Source: Halisarca cf. caerulea
Taxonomy: Eukaryota; Porifera; Demospongiae; Chondrillida; Halisarcidae
Direction of reading: 5' to 3'
DNA length: 64,000 nt
Assembly (NCBI GenBank): GCA_963170055.1
Contig: CAUJGJ010000003.1
Coordinates: 2,019,069-2,083,068 of the forward strand
The notes under the pieces: generated by a model
The model's database searches: none
Seen by the model: only the letters and a program-made list of their open reading frames with translations
Told to the model about the DNA's origin: nothing
Program-made: the position numbers and the translations under genes
Shown here: piece after piece, positions 1 to 9,890 of the stretch
How the letters are laid out: each line of letters opens with the position of its first letter
Position numbering within the stretch: position 1 is the first letter of the stretch

Positions 1-161
1 GCTGAACTTGAACGATTTAGCATTAGGCAAAATCGATTTTCGCAAATCGCGTCTGGTAAATCGATTTTGCAGAAACGGTTTTCGTTCATCTCGCGTGTAG
101 CCTAGGTTTTGTCGCATTCGGCGTTCCATAAGCGATGTCCTAATGCGTGTTTCTCCGTAAA

Positions 162-542
162 ATGGCTGTTTTTCAGTTTACTCTGAAAACAGCAATTCGA
201 GGCTACCACGTATATAAGGACGTTTGGACTCCGACAATCGGTGATGAATTTGACTGTAGACAAGAGCCTAACAACGTGGAGGATAGATATGCTGTAGCAG
301 TTTATGGCGACTCAGAAAGCAGTGATGTGCTTGGACACCTCCCAAGAGAAATTTCTCAGGTATCTTTTTTCTTTTTGAAACACGATGGCAGTATCACTGG
401 TAAAGTGACAGGTAAAAGATGCTACTGTCGCCAGAGGGGTGGGATGGAGATTCCATGTGAGTTAACGTACACTGGGAAACGAAAGAACATTCGGAAACTC
501 CAGGACTTCTTTCAAAGGCAACATTTTGCATGCATTGATTGA
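162..542 (+). CDS. small HIRAN-domain protein (transposon cargo)
   Basis: The 126-residue product is almost entirely one HIRAN domain: IRGYHVY near the N-terminus, then the RQEPNNVEDRYAVAVY segment (the family's E-P-x-N-x-x-D-x-x-A-V core), then LGHLPREIS, and a C-terminal strand region ending ELTYTGKRKN. HIRAN domains occur in HLTF and Rad5, where they bind the 3' end of single-stranded DNA, and also stand alone. The ATG at 162 gives MAVFQF directly before the fold; the in-frame ATG at 147 adds five residues and cannot be excluded. No intron is needed. The gene converges on the pogo transposase at 709-2397. The frame is intact, unlike most genes nearby. Role in transposition or DNA-end handling is inference. 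Confidence 0.7.
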   Translation: MAVFQFTLKTAIRGYHVYKDVWTPTIGDEFDCRQEPNNVEDRYAVAVYGDSESSDVLGHLPREISQVSFFFLKHDGSITGKVTGKRCYCRQRGGMEIPCELTYTGKRKNIRKLQDFFQRQHFACID

Positions 543-708
543 TATTGCCAGCCAGGACGACCTGTGACATTATAGGACGTTCAACATTTTTGTTATCATA
601 GTAATTACTGATCAGTTCACAGAAAGTATAATAATGGAAGTAATTAGGCTTACAATATAACACTATACTGAGAAAAACAAATTAATAAAAGATGTTCACA
701 ACACAGTT

Positions 709-2397
709 TTAGTTTTCTACATCTTCGTCTTCTTCATCCTCCTCATCCTCATAATCTTGCTCTTCTTCCTCATCGGTATCTGCAAAGATATCCTCATCTG
801 ATTCACTTTCCTCAGCTGATACTCCATACGGGATGGTAAACTCTGGTAGTTCTTTGGCGCATCGAATTAGATGGTTTTCAGTTCCATCCAGAGCATTGGT
901 AAGGCCACAGACCTTGAATGATTTTGTCACACAGTTCCCCTGGGTACTAAGCAAGGTATTAGCTCTGACAATCCAGTCCACGATGTCATCTTTTGACACT
1001 GATGGTGCACTCGAAGTAGTACTCTGGTTGACATGCTGAACCATGAGATCTTCCCACAACCCTCGGACGATATCCTTGATAGGCTTGTTCAGTGACACGT
1101 CAACAGGCTGCACCTTGCTGGTGCAGCCCCCAGGAATGACAACAACTGTTGTATTCACTTTTGCAAGGGACTGGAGAACTTCATCTGTAAGGTGGGCACG
1201 GAATGAATCGAACACCAGAAGACAGTGTCTGCCCTTCTTGTGGGGTGTAAGGATACTTTTAATCCACTTTCGCATGATCCCTTGATCCATCCATCCCTTA
1301 GCCTGAAAAGTAACCAAAACATCCCTTTCCCTTTGCTTTGTATTTTTGAGAGTTTGTTTGTTTTTGCCCTTGAAAATAACCATGGGTTTTAGCATTTCAC
1401 CCGCAGCTGAACATGACACCACATACGTCACTCGTTTTTTTCCTCCTTTGGTGCCACGAATACGTACTTCCTTGGCACCTTTCCCTGTGACTGTACTTGA
1501 TTGAGGCATGTAAAAGAAAATCGGTGTCTCTTCCATATTGATGATTAAATTGTCAGGGAAGTTGTACTGCTCTCGGAAAGTCTTCACTTCATCAATGAAC
1601 TTCTCCAGTTTTTTTTCAAGGTCTGCTGGAAGCTTCTGCTGGATGGATGTGTGTCTGTGCAGAGATAAGGATTTGCGTCGCATAAACTTTTGTAGCCACC
1701 CATCTGATGCACGGAAGTTGGGATGCTCTGGTGAAATGATAGCCATGGCCTTGCGCTGAATCATTTTCCTCTGCACAGGAAGTTGCAAGTCTCTGGCTTC
1801 TAAAATCCACTGGACAATGAGTTGTTCCATGTCGGCATTGTAACTCAATGGTCGCCCTGCACCTCTGTGGGCATGCTTTCCTTTCTTTGTCAGTTTGGCT
1901 TTATTTCGAGGTAAAGCACTCAAACATTTCCAACCACGTAGAGTTGTTCTTGGGATGCCAAAGTGTTTTGATGTCTGTGCCTCGCTATAAGCCTTCACAT
2001 ACTCGAGCACCTCCAGCTTCTGTCTGAAACTGTATGACGTGTAGACAGTTTTCCTCTTTCGAGAAGCACTTCCTGGTACTACATTAACTGTACCTGATGT
2101 CAAGCTACTACTGGTACTTGAACCTGGGTCAGCCGTGTCTGTAGAGTGGGTAGATGAGTTATAAGACGGCTTGGTACGCGGAACATCTCTTACAAATGGT
2201 AGAGTATCAGTACTTCGACGAACCGGCGTGAAATAATCCACAATAAGCTTCTTCTTTGCCTTTGGCGGATCTTCTTCTCCGTCACTTAGGGTGATAGTAG
2301 GCGGTTCATCATCCCAATCAGGGCCTGGCAGTTCAGCAACAAATTCAACTGAGCTTCCAACAGACACAGGAGAATCTGGACACAATTCTCGATCCAT
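709..2397 (-). CDS. pogo/Tigger-type DDE transposase, intact frame
   Basis: A 562-residue uninterrupted frame with the order expected of pogo transposases. An acidic and Ser/Thr-rich leader includes the PIP-like stretch KKLIVDYF near residue 49. A Psq/Brinker-like helix-turn-helix follows (about 120-157, with HFGIPRTTLRGW), then a CENP-B-type second DNA-binding domain (about 178-248, with SDGWLQKFMRR), a DDE nuclease core, and a Glu/Asp tail. The core shows NMEETP (residues 287-292), LLVFDSFRAH with D397, and VQPVDVSLNKPIK with D433. The first position is usually Asp (NMDET); here it is Glu289, which may impair catalysis. D397 and D433 are 36 apart. Identification is strong; activity is doubtful because of Glu289. 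Confidence 0.9.
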   Translation of the reverse strand: MDRELCPDSPVSVGSSVEFVAELPGPDWDDEPPTITLSDGEEDPPKAKKKLIVDYFTPVRRSTDTLPFVRDVPRTKPSYNSSTHSTDTADPGSSTSSSLTSGTVNVVPGSASRKRKTVYTSYSFRQKLEVLEYVKAYSEAQTSKHFGIPRTTLRGWKCLSALPRNKAKLTKKGKHAHRGAGRPLSYNADMEQLIVQWILEARDLQLPVQRKMIQRKAMAIISPEHPNFRASDGWLQKFMRRKSLSLHRHTSIQQKLPADLEKKLEKFIDEVKTFREQYNFPDNLIINMEETPIFFYMPQSSTVTGKGAKEVRIRGTKGGKKRVTYVVSCSAAGEMLKPMVIFKGKNKQTLKNTKQRERDVLVTFQAKGWMDQGIMRKWIKSILTPHKKGRHCLLVFDSFRAHLTDEVLQSLAKVNTTVVVIPGGCTSKVQPVDVSLNKPIKDIVRGLWEDLMVQHVNQSTTSSAPSVSKDDIVDWIVRANTLLSTQGNCVTKSFKVCGLTNALDGTENHLIRCAKELPEFTIPYGVSAEESESDEDIFADTDEEEEQDYEDEEDEEDEDVEN

Positions 2398-2710
2398 TGG
2401 CTAATTACAGAAACCTGTGATTGCGTTCTTCCAATAATCGGTCAACTATGTTGAACAAGCTATACTCTCGGTATATACTATACGTTCACAAAGAAATGAA
2501 AAGAACAAAGGCAACAAAGAGTCCTTGTCTTGCTGAGCCACGTGCAGCTGCTAGCCGGACGAATAATTAGATTGTTTCCTGTCATGATGAAATTTAGGAG
2601 TAAATTGGAGGAAATTAGAGCGGCTGTAAATCATGATTAGGGTACCTTTGAATGGATTTTTTTTTCCTGACGAAAATTAGAAGTGACGAATTTTTAGAGC
2701 GGATACGGTA

Positions 2711-3141
2711 GTTTGAATCCTTCGTAGTAAGAACTTCGAAATCTTAGCGGACGGCAATGTATGGCTACGCAAAACCAGCACCATTTAGTCAGGCAGGTGA
2801 ATAGTTTTAGTGTCTTTCTTACAACATTTAATTTGCATGATTTATAGTATCACATAATGATGTGACATTAAAACCAATAAGCTTAGCCTATGCTCTGTTT
2901 GCTTGGCAGGCACTTTATTTAGGGACATGATTGTATCCCGAGGTCCTCATCCTGTGCCCTGGAACCAGACCTGTCTGGTACCACAGGCTGAGAGGGATGC
3001 TATGCTTTTAGCAATGACACATGCATTATTACTAAGTTCGGTTCACAACTTAGGCAAATCTCAATGAAATTAGGTTTTATTGAAGGAATAAAATAGTACA
3101 CTTAACAAACAGTATATTTAAAGGAAAAACTGCATGAACAA
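2711..3141. other. intergenic, nothing recognised
   Basis: AT-rich sequence with no coding segment of convincing composition. Its last 20 or so bases (from about 3119) are similar to those before the second foldback at 51877, so the dispersed repeat may begin slightly upstream of the inverted arms. Confidence 0.5.
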
Positions 3142-3556
3142 GGGTGTATAAAAACCATTTAAAAATGGTTAAAGGATGTAGGATTGACGCAGGACTGTGC
3201 AAAAAGGATCCTCCAAAAACCCATGGAACAAGGGTAGATTGCGAAACCGGTGCAGGGCTAGGTGGGCAAAGGGCAAGACGGGCATAGGGCTAGACGAGCA
3301 CTGTGCAAATTCCTATATCCCGCAGCACATATATATTATGATATATACATATGTATATACAATGTGCTGCACATGTGGGATGTAGGAATTTGCACAGTGC
3401 TCGTCTAGCCCTATGCCCGTCTTGCCCTTTGCCCACCTAGCCCTGCACCGGTTTCGCAATCTACCCTTGTTCCATGGGTTTTTGGAGGATCCTTTTTGCA
3501 CAGTCCTGCGTCAATCCTACATCCTTTAACCATTTTTAAATGGTTTTTATACACCC
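3142..3556. repeat. 415-bp foldback element
   Basis: Two nearly identical arms of roughly 180-190 bases face each other across a short AT-rich centre near 3330-3365. Each arm runs from GGGTGTATAAAAACC at the outside, through a mini-hairpin (CCATTTAAAAATGG) and ATGTAGGATTGAC, to TGCACAGTGCTCGTC near the centre. Because the arms mirror each other, the same apparent 60-residue peptide can be read on both strands; neither is a gene. A related foldback with longer arms lies at 51877-52420 and a single arm at 52434-52707. Confidence 0.9.
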
Positions 3557-3850
3557 TTAATAATAATAACAAGATGACGAAAAGTTGCCCATATCTCGGC
3601 TCATGCCTCTTAGGAAATAAACGAATTGTTGTTTTCCCATTAGGGTAAGGTGTGCATTAACCATCGTAAAACATCGAAAGCCTTCAAAAGGACGTTTCAT
3701 AGATCGCTTGAGGCTTTTTGTTCCGCAAAACGGTCGTTTCCGGCGAAAATGCGCTTTAGCCTAATGTATGGCGGTCATGTTTTTTTCGGTGTCAATCCTA
3801 CATATGGAGTACTACCGTACTCCATAATAGGGTTCTAAGTAGAACCCTAT
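3557..3850 (+). repeat. dispersed repeat with terminal hairpin
   Basis: Low-copy repeat ending in GTGTCAATCCTACAT (3789-3803) followed at once by a perfect 22-base hairpin (3804-3825, stem ATGGAGTA/TACTCCAT) and AATA. The last 60 or so bases recur inverted at 49498-49560, where they end a gypsy fragment. The rest has no recognised coding content. The left boundary is not defined. Confidence 0.6.
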
Positions 3851-4050
3851 ATTGTATTAGTAGGGTTCTAATACTAGTTGTGAATAGAGTTCAGAACCTC
3901 GCTGAAAAGTAAAACTCGAGGACAAGGATTATGATTAGCTGGTTGTAAGTTTACAATGATTGTAATTAAATGCATGCATTGAGTGATTCTATGGGCCAGC
4001 CTATCTCGTCTCCATTTTATATTGCGATGTCATTTGATCAACGAGAAGTA

Positions 4051-4623
4051 CCGTACATCGAGAAATTTTCGCAACCAATAATATTCGCGTTTTTCACGAA
4101 TTGACACGAAACGCGAAAATATCTATCGCGAAATTTTCCGCACTGGATCAATCATGAACAGACGCTAAGATGGCGACGTTGAAATCATCGAAGTTGCAGC
4201 CGCTCTACAGATCTCTTTGTTCCATTGTGTCACTTGATAATACTAGTGGTTGTTATAACGTCGGTGACTTGATCGGAATGTCTGATATTTGACAGTATTT
4301 AACCGACAATCGCGCCTTGGCTGATCGTGCTCAGCGTACCGATCAGGAGTCATGTGGATTGCCTGTTTGCTGTTCGCATTCAAGAGTTTCGTCCAGAGCA
4401 GGAGTCCAAATATCCCGATACCTCTGACACAAGAGCTGAAACTGAATTCACCTTCCATCTTTTTCTACAGCTACTAAAAGTTCTCACCTTGTGGATGTGA
4501 ATGATGACTTCATAAGATGCCTTGTGGACGACTCGCGAAATTTTTTGTCGCGAAATTTTCTGCCTGCCCTTTTTCGGGCCAATTCGTGAAATTTACTGTG
4601 CGCGAAAATTTCTCGATATACGG
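4051..4623. mobile_element. MITE, CCGTA...CGAGAAATTTTCGC family, copy 1
   Basis: Inverted ends CCGTACATCGAGAAATTTTC (left) and the complement of GAAAATTTCTCGATATACGG (right), each flanked by TA, which fits a Tc1/mariner/pogo-type target. Internal repeats of CGCGAAATTT and GAATTTCGCG motifs follow on each side. No transposase coding. Related copies: 4802-5349, 31879-32387 and a worn one at 53756-53956. Confidence 0.8.
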
Positions 4624-4696
4624 TATAATACTCGCCATTGTTAGCTGACGTCATTAAAATGGAGGTACAAAGCTGTTTCACTTCAAAATGGTAGTC

Positions 4697-4798
4697 TGCT
4701 AGTCTCGTACCCAGACTGTCACTTGGCCGCCATTTTTTATATCCGCCCTAGGGCTAGGATATAAAAAATGGCGGCCGAGTGACGGTCTGGGTACGAGA
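4697..4798. repeat. 100-bp foldback MITE
   Basis: Near-perfect inverted repeat: TAGTCTCGTACCCAGAC outside, GGCCGCCATTTTTTATATCC inside, about 46 bases per arm around a GCCCTAGGGC centre. It fills the gap between two copies of the CCGTA MITE family. Confidence 0.85.
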
Positions 4799-4801
4799 CT
4801 A

Positions 4802-5349
4802 CCGTATATATAGCTAGAAATGTTCGCGGATAAAATTTTTTGCGAATTTCGCGAATGGTCTTCCAATCGTGAAAATTATTTTTCGCGAAATTCACCAGTA
4901 CATTCCGCTATTATAATTATACACCCAGCTCCCAGATCCTTTCCGTCGACGCCATTTTTCGCCGCATAAGACTCGCACAGGTTCAGTGGTTCGCTGCTTT
5001 GCCTCAGTATTTGTTCTTCGTTCAAGTTCAATCGCTTCAAACCTATTGTTCAGTTCAGTATTAGTTCGATTCATTTCCTGCTAAACCTCTTGCAAGCTGT
5101 TTGTACGTCGAGTTGTATCTTGGAGGGTATGCCGACTCTTTTCAAGTACTTCAAGCATAGTGGCCTTGCCGCGAAGGACTCAAAAGTACTCTCAAAACCA
5201 GATGGGCCCTTGGCATCTTTAGTACCATCTTACAATGTTTGCAGACAAAAAACTTCGCGAATGATCACATCCGCGAAATTTATTTTCGCGAAATCCCTAC
5301 AGTCACGATTCGCGAAATTTTTTGTCCGCGAAAATTTCTAGCTATACAG
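4802..5349. mobile_element. MITE, CCGTA family, copy 2
   Basis: Ends CCGTATATATAGCTAGAAAT (left) and the complement of ATTTCTAGCTATACAG (right) with TA on both sides, and internal CGCGAAATTT-type repeats as in 4051-4623. The interior (about 4900-5240) is unique and shows no credible protein. Confidence 0.75.
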
Positions 5350-5499
5350 TACCACACAGAACTAGGACAAAATTGTTTCAGTTATACAAACCACACTCAA
5401 AATAGTTCAGTAGAGTGAATCTGTGTTGCTGATGCTCTTGAGCTTCTCTTTCCACAGATTCACATGATGGATGTGCGGAGCAGGGCAAAAGAGATTTTG
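5350..5499. other. short spacer, nothing recognised
   Basis: Between the MITE cluster and the reverse-transcriptase remnants; no coding segment or repeat end seen. Confidence 0.4.
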
Positions 5500-6890
5500 C
5501 ATCGGATCCATGCAATGACTTGGCTATATGGTAGACCATTCTTTTCACTAATCATGGATGCTAGACGACAGTAAAAAGTCGTGGCAATCAATGGGTGCCA
5601 TTCCTCCAGTGGTCGACATTACAAGTGCATGGTGTAAAAGTGCCATGCTCTACTTTAAGCACTCTTTGCTCATACTGCCTTTTCTTTTCTTTCTCGTGCT
5701 TTCGGTAGACTGACAGCAATTGGTAGGTGAACGATTTGATCGGGCGCATGGGTTAAAAACCCTAATGTCAAAGAATGACCTTTCAAATCGTCCTCCCCAT
5801 ACACCTCTTGCCGACACATCCAAGCATGCAGCATCTTCACAATTTGCTGATCTAAGGTCCATCTTCTTCCCAGTCAAAGGTTGTAGATGGGGTTCCACAG
5901 CGACATCATGGCAAACTTGTTGTAAAAAACTTGCTGTGAGATCCCTCACTTCGTTGTGACGAATAATGGGATAGCCACCAGTGGGACAGGACAAGGCATG
6001 TTCCACGTTGAAGATATACTTCCACACTTGCAATGGGATGGTACACGAGATAACGGTAGATCGTAGCAAAGAGCAATAGCATCTCTGAATTCAGATTTGT
6101 GAAGAGAAACATTATGCTGATCTAAAGGGAGAGTGGTTAGCCAGATTGATGCTCCTTTCTCTTGTGATAGCTGCATACAGCGTTGCAAAGAAGATGATAG
6201 TCTTGGTGTAAGCTCAGCGATCTTCTCTTTCAGCATGGAGGATTTTCTTTTCTTTGCTTCAGATTTTTCTCTTTGTTGTGTACTATCACAATCTGTGTAT
6301 CTTTCTCCTGGTTGCTGATGCATGGATATTGTTGACTAAGGGGGATGTGATTTGACAAGATGCTTGGTATTGCAAACTTGCAGAGTCAACAGGGTTGATA
6401 AGGCCAAGGCCTCCAAAGCTGGGAGGTAATACGAGCAGCTCTCGAACTTGACCACTTGGTGAGGCTTGACCAGTTAGGCTTTGGAAAAGTTTCGTTCTAA
6501 TTGCATGCTCCAAAGGCTTCAAAATGCTTGACCCTGATTCTTCCAGATTGGTAACCCGTAGCGGAACATTCAACATAATTCCACTTGGCCATAATGCCAT
6601 GAGTGAGAGCTGCATAAGCGGCATGTGGTTGTGATTGAGCAAAGGAAGAAAGTGACTCCAATTCTGCTATCCATTCTTCAACTTTGTTCGCAACAAACAT
6701 TTTACGAAACAACTCACTGCCTATTGTGCCTCCTAGGTACTTTCCTCCTTCGGTAGTGATTTGTATACCTGTGTCTCCAAAAAGTTCAGTGGCCCTGCTT
6801 AGAAAAAGGTGTCTTAGCAGTTTTGTTTTTGAACTGTTGGGATAATAACCATAAAGAGGACCAACCCATGATAGTTCTTCCTAACCAATG
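5500..6890 (-). pseudogene. non-LTR-type reverse transcriptase element, 3' half, copy B
   Basis: The minus strand encodes, in several broken frames, the part of the reverse-transcriptase polyprotein downstream of the catalytic motif: YGYYPNSSKT near 6860-6830, AQSQPHAAYAALTHGI, GGLGLINPVDSA, QEKGASIWLTTLPL, HNEVRDLTASFLQQVCHDV and then DLRSANCEDAACLDVSARGVWG followed by FFDIRVFNPCARSN. The last part resembles a PD-(D/E)XK-type nuclease region (LDV...FFDIRVF), as inferred from the family layout. There are at least four frame changes. The 5' portion including the polymerase active site is absent. It lies head-to-tail behind copy A. Confidence 0.8.
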
Positions 6891-7013
6891 ACGTAAGCTC
6901 CCTCATTAACTTTGATATAATAAAATGTAATATAAACCACAGCAGCAATACATGGTGACATAATAATGTAAACATCCATGTTTGATAAATATTAGGACAG
7001 ATAATGTCTATTG

Positions 7014-9890
7014 TTATTGCCTAATTTGGCCTTCCACAACTACAAGAGGGATCTGAGCAGGTTCGAAGGCAGGTATTCGATGGTAAGAAGACCGGCTACC
7101 TCTTAGGCACATGACTGCCAGGCAAATGAGGGCAAACTGGATGGAGCAACGGATCATTTTCATCACAGGGGCATAGGGTTGATTGCTTTTGGTGGCGATA
7201 AGGGAGGCTAGACGCTTGTAAAAAACAAGACATTCTTTGGCCATTCCTCCAGATGTTGTGAAAACAAGCGGGGTAAACACTCCTCTCTCAACTTCTCTTA
7301 CTCTCTGCCCGTATTGCCTCTTTTTCTCATTTTCATGCTTCTTGTATGTGGCTGAGATGGATTTAGAGCTGTTTGAGGAAGCTGTTGGATGAAATATCCT
7401 TACGTCAAAAAATGCTTTCTGCAATCGGCTCCAGAATCCAGTTGCTTTGATGTCTAGCCTGGCCTGATCGTCTTTGATGGCAGATTGATGCTGGAAGGAT
7501 TCCTGTGTGATAGGCTGTAGGCAAGGTTCTCAGGCTACATTGTGGCAAACCTCTGATAGCAAGTTGGCAGTGATGTCACGAACTTCATTATGTCGGATTG
7601 TGGGGTAGCCTCCAGTATGGCAAATCAGGGCATGATTTGTTGTGAATTTGTTCCCGCAAACACAAGAGCTGGGAAGACCATCAAACTGCCACCCATACCA
7701 GAGACATAGTGCATCTCTAAAGGCACTCTTGTGGAGATCAAATCCTTGAGCTGCAATAGGCACTGCTGAGATCCAGGTGGAGGCTCGTTGTTCACATGAT
7801 AACTCTAGAAAGCGTTGTTTGTCAGGACTCAGATTTTTCTTGAGTTTTTCCATGATGTCTTTTTGTTGGTCAAGTTTCTGTTTCTTTATTTTCGCTTTAG
7901 CTTCAGAGATTCTTGAGTCCTCTGGCTGTGTAATGGCATCTTGAGAGATTATCAATTTGACCAAGGGAGCTGTGATTGTTTTGGAGGCTTCAAAAGGATC
8001 AAATACATCAGAATCAGGTTTACCGATTCCTAGTCCTCCCATTCGAGCTAGGAAGGAGAGAAGGAGCCTTTCATCATCAGAGCAGGGAGCTCGACCTGTT
8101 AGTGCCAGAATGAAGTTGGAATGAATTACATTCTCAAGCGGTTTGAACAGATCAGATGTATTTGCAATTGTCCTAGATAAAATTGTCCATCTGCTGGAGA
8201 AGCCATGAGTGAAGGCTGCAAGTGCCTCATGAGGATATGATAAGGCAATCTTGGACAGGGCCTGGAGTTCTTCTGCCCATTCTTGTACTTTGATTGAAAC
8301 ATATTCTTCTATAAAGGCATCAGAACCTAGGGCAGCTCCAAGGTGGCGTTTTCCTGAGGTGGTGATCTTGATGTCGGTGTCGGTAAATGCTTGTTCTGCA
8401 CTTGAAAGGTATTCTTCCTTGACTATTAGGTATGTTTTGGCCGCATTTGGGTAATAACCATACTTGGGTCCTTCTTGTGAAAGCCTGTCCCACCAATGGC
8501 GAAGGTGACAACAAGTGGCAGCTGCACTGGCATCATCGGCAAACCAAACCTGTTTTGTGAGCCGACATTCTTCTTTGAGCTTGAGGATGAGTGGTAGAAT
8601 GCCTATGGCATACATTGCCGTCCCAAGGGGATCCCCCTGAGTTGTAACTTCCGAAGAGGCAATTTCTCCATGACCTGAGATAATGAGCCTTGGTGGTGCT
8701 TGGTAGGTGTTCTGTAGAATAGTGGACAGTGCCGGACACAGAACACTGATGTTATGTAATGCTGCTTGTCGGTTCAATGAATTGAAGGCATTTGATGCGT
8801 CAACTAGCAGTGCTCCTTCTACATCGTAAGAGTTCAAAATTTCACGCATTGCATGAACAGCTCAGTGCTTCAGAGCCAGCTTCTTGACCTGCGCATGTTT
8901 GAAGTGGACCTGCCACTTTCCTGATGTCTTCAGCAATAAGATGTATTGCTTTGGAGATGATTCTTCTTGGTACTTCTCCGACCCCTATAGGGCGTACTCC
9001 TGGATGTTTGTTAAATGGGATTAGACGGCTGGCAATAAGTGGGCTTAAATTATTAGGGTCAACAAGTGATGTGGAAATTCGCCTGGCAACAGCAGCTAGT
9101 GAGGTACATAGGTTTGTTGAAGCAGATTTGAATGAAGTACACATTCTTTTCCAAATTGAAGCATCAAGGCCTGAAGGACCTGCAGACCCATTTGTACGAA
9201 GAGCACTTTCTCTTATACGTAGTTGATGAGTCAAGAGAATCGAAGATAAAGTTCATTCCTGTGGCCCGGATGGCAAATTGTCTCCTTTTGGGAGGAGAAT
9301 TTGATCGTTTGGTGTCTTTGCTGACGGATGTTTTTCTTTCAGTAATTCGAGAGTGGATTTACTGTTACTTAAGGTGACAGGGATTTTTTCATCAAAATGT
9401 AGAACACCTTTTGCAGATTTTCTATTGATGAAATTGATGGCTTCTCGAACTTTTCCTAAGAGCATGAGACGGCTGAAAACTCTATTGATATGATCCAGAT
9501 TGTCTTGCTTTGTACTTCGATTGAGACGGTTTTGAATGCATCTTCCTTCGCTAAGTAAAGACTGGAATTCTCCCTCTGACCATAAATGAAGCCTACGTTG
9601 AAGGTGATTGCTATGATCCCGCGATTTACTCTTCTTAGATGGCTTTTGAAGAAGTAAAACTTGACAAACAAAACAAGCTTTTAGAGCGATACTTTCAAGA
9701 GAAGACTGGTCAGCATAGGATTGAAACAACCGAGCAATTTCTGAAACAAAAGCTTTTCCAGCATTTCCAGAAGGAATTTGAAAAATATTCCTCTGCCAAT
9801 GAATGATTTCTTCATAGATTGATGAGATTCGATTGAAAGCAGAAGAGCCATCCAGGCTTCCTCAAGAGGAAGAAACCTCATCATTACTAA
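7014..9890 (-). pseudogene. non-LTR-type reverse transcriptase element, nearly complete, copy A
   Basis: Read leftward from about 9884. An N-terminal helical region (ESIALKACFVCQVLLLQKPS, LINRVFSRLMLLGKV) is followed by RT fingers (SAGPSGLDASIWKRM, RLIPFNKHPGVRPIGVGEVPRR), palm (VEGALLVDASNAFNSLNRQ, TTQGDPLGTAMYAIG, WFADDASA with the catalytic DD), and thumb (ALAAFTHGFSSRWTILSRT). A Cys/His motif follows (CVCGNKFTTNHALICHTGGY then RHNEVRDITA), and a C-terminal nuclease-like domain (ARLDIKATGFW, FFDVRIFHPTASSN, FTPLVFTTSGGM). Lesions: in-frame TGA near 9253 and near 7530, and a frameshift near 8845. Relationship to RLE-type non-LTR elements such as R2/NeSL/Hero is inference from the zinc knuckle plus nuclease order. 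Confidence 0.85.

Larger units (their letters stand above)
1..2710. mobile_element. pogo-type DNA transposon with HIRAN cargo, right part
   Basis: The interval holds a HIRAN gene on + and a pogo-type transposase on -, converging tail to tail with about 165 bases between their stops. On the transposase 5' side, 2640-2710 looks like a transposon end: read inward from 2710 it starts TACCGTATCC, then passes through a segment containing TTCGTCAC. The same layout (TACCGTGTTC, then TTTAGTCACCCC) begins the short element at 57567, so 2710 is taken as the right end. The left end should lie before base 1 and is not visible, so inclusion of the HIRAN gene between both ends is inferred, supported by the analogous element at 27139-30642. 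Confidence 0.6.

Noticed and set aside
3197..3501. Two identical ~60-residue frames on opposite strands
   Set aside because: They are the two arms of one foldback repeat and need not encode anything.
4243..4458. 71-residue frame on the minus strand
   Set aside because: Lies inside a MITE and matches nothing recognisable.
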